Assembly (NCBI GenBank): GCA_030596225.1
Contig: JAUVKO010000088.1
Span: 1 to 7,945, forward strand
Direction of reading: 5' to 3'
Length of the DNA stretch: 7,945 nucleotides
DNA from: Fidelibacterota bacterium
GTDB lineage: Bacteria; Fidelibacterota; UBA8477; JABMPR01
A program made the position numbers and the translations under genes. Shown here one piece after another: positions 7,046 to 7,945 of the stretch; within the stretch, counting starts at the first letter, position 1, and each line of letters opens with the position of its first letter. The notes below the pieces were generated by a model. It was not told where the DNA came from and searched no databases. It saw nothing but the letters and a program-made list of their open reading frames with translations.

Positions 7046-7756
7046 ATGACAAATATGAGCGATGAAATATTGCGTGAACTGAAAAGTTTGGGTGACCCGG
7101 AACGCGCCCAGCATTCCCAGCGTTTCTTCAAGACCGGGAAGGGTGAATATGGCGCAGGCGATGTCTTTTTAGGCATACGTGTTCCAAAACAGAGGGCATT
7201 AGCAAAAAAATATAAGAATGTTACTAAAGAGGATGCTTTAGAACTTTTACATTCAAAATATCATGAAGCCCGTCTCACAGCACTTTTCCTATTGGTGAAT
7301 ATTTATAATAAAGCAGATGCTCAAGGTAAAGAGCAGCTTTATAAAGCTTATCTGGCTAACGTTGCCTATATCAACAATTGGGATCTAGTTGATAGTTCTG
7401 CCCTGCAGATCGTTGGTCACTACCTGTTTGATAAAGACCGTTCACCCTTGCAAAGCTTAGCCCAATCTGATGATCTCTGGGAGCGTCGGATTGCCATCAT
7501 TGCCACCTATTACTTTATTCGTCAAAACGAATTTCAAACCACACTGAATATCTCTGAGATATTGCTCCAGGATAAAGAAGACCTGATTCATAAAGCTGTG
7601 GGATGGATGCTGCGCGAAATCGGCAATCGCAGCCGATCAAACGAAGAAAAATTTCTGATTAAATATTACCAAAAAATGCCTCGTACCATGCTACGTTATG
7701 CCATTGAAAAATTTCCTGAAAAACGTCGACAGGCCTATTTAAAAGGAGAGCTTTAA
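7046..7756 (+). CDS. alkD: AlkD-like DNA alkylation repair protein (HEAT-repeat DNA glycosylase)
   Basis: At 236 residues this fits the AlkD family (PF08713), HEAT-repeat glycosylases that excise positively charged lesions such as 3-methyladenine and 7-methylguanine. Residues 36-53 carry the family's early motif (GAGDVFLGIRVPKQRALA). The conserved catalytic region NNWDLVDSSALQIVG holds W112 and D116, matching W109 and D113 of Bacillus cereus AlkD. WERRIAIIATYYFI gives the DNA-contact arginine (R147 or R148), and HKAVGWMLREIG gives W187. All active-site residues known from AlkD therefore appear present. The rest is made of amphipathic helix pairs, as expected for HEAT repeats. The ATG at 7046 is supported by GAGGTG 6 bases upstream. 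It lies alone between two direct copies of the 165-bp palindromic element. The symbol is by family resemblance; some AlkD-like paralogues have no shown glycosylase activity. Confidence 0.9.
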   Translation: MTNMSDEILRELKSLGDPERAQHSQRFFKTGKGEYGAGDVFLGIRVPKQRALAKKYKNVTKEDALELLHSKYHEARLTALFLLVNIYNKADAQGKEQLYKAYLANVAYINNWDLVDSSALQIVGHYLFDKDRSPLQSLAQSDDLWERRIAIIATYYFIRQNEFQTTLNISEILLQDKEDLIHKAVGWMLREIGNRSRSNEEKFLIKYYQKMPRTMLRYAIEKFPEKRRQAYLKGEL

Positions 7757-7780
7757 GCTATTCCTGGCTGGGAACTAAAC

Positions 7781-7945
7781 TTATACCAATTATACCTCAA
7801 AACAATCTATGCATTCTTCATCTTTTCCAGTTTTACTGCTCTTAAAATTTCAACCATAGCTCAAGCTATGCTTAATATTTAAAGATTGTAAAACAGAAAA
7901 ATCTTTTGAATTCATATAGACTCTTTTGAAGTACAATTGGTATTA
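7781..7945. repeat. 165-bp near-palindromic MITE-like element, copy B
   Basis: This is the second copy of the element at 6802-6966, in the same orientation and the same length. By eye there are five substitutions and no indels, about 97% identity. It starts 24 bp after the alkD-like stop and its final AATTGGTATTA is the last sequence of the window, so the right flank is not visible. One substitution changes the central CTTAAG to CTCAAG and breaks the central dyad, so copy A looks nearer to the ancestral form. Confidence 0.85.

Noticed and set aside
6802..7945. CRISPR array from the repeated sequence
   Set aside because: There are only two 165-bp copies, separated by a whole gene, with no short regular repeats or spacers.

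Overview
The window carries six protein-coding genes in two divergent blocks. It suggests an uncultured, probably anaerobic bacterium, perhaps from the FCB/Neomarinimicrobiota-Cloacimonadota part of the tree; that placement is inference. Support for a bacterium comes from clear Shine-Dalgarno sequences (AGGAGG, AGGA, GAGGTG), TATAAT-like boxes, and two kinds of MITE/REP-like palindromic intergenic repeats. An archaeal-type GatDE amidotransferase pulls the other way and is the main oddity.

Minus-strand block (1-5900), in transcription order: gatE and gatD are 4 bp apart. They encode the two subunits of the Glu-tRNA(Gln) amidotransferase that makes Gln-tRNA(Gln) by transamidation. Next comes a 211-bp gap (2317-2527) holding an imperfect inverted repeat with TGTCAT ends and a 12-bp perfect palindrome. 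Then follow two tightly coupled genes of the 2-hydroxyacyl-CoA dehydratase / benzoyl-CoA reductase (HgdAB/BcrBC) family. The second starts at a TTG that overlaps the stop codon of the first and leaves the window at base 1. Together they should form an iron-sulfur heterodimer that needs an ATP-dependent activator, which is not in view.

Plus-strand block (6142-7756): a HAD-IB family phosphatase, then an AlkD-like DNA glycosylase. Each gene is followed within 12-24 bp by a copy of the same 165-bp near-palindromic element, in the same orientation, with 5 differences between copies. The alkD-like gene is therefore bracketed by direct copies. The right end of the first copy may supply the -35 box of the alkD promoter.

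No tRNA, rRNA, CRISPR array, integrase or transposase gene is visible. I see no clear new multi-gene system. The points most worth following are the bacterial GatDE, the paired palindromic elements with a possible hybrid promoter, and the unassigned acyl-CoA dehydratase/reductase pair.
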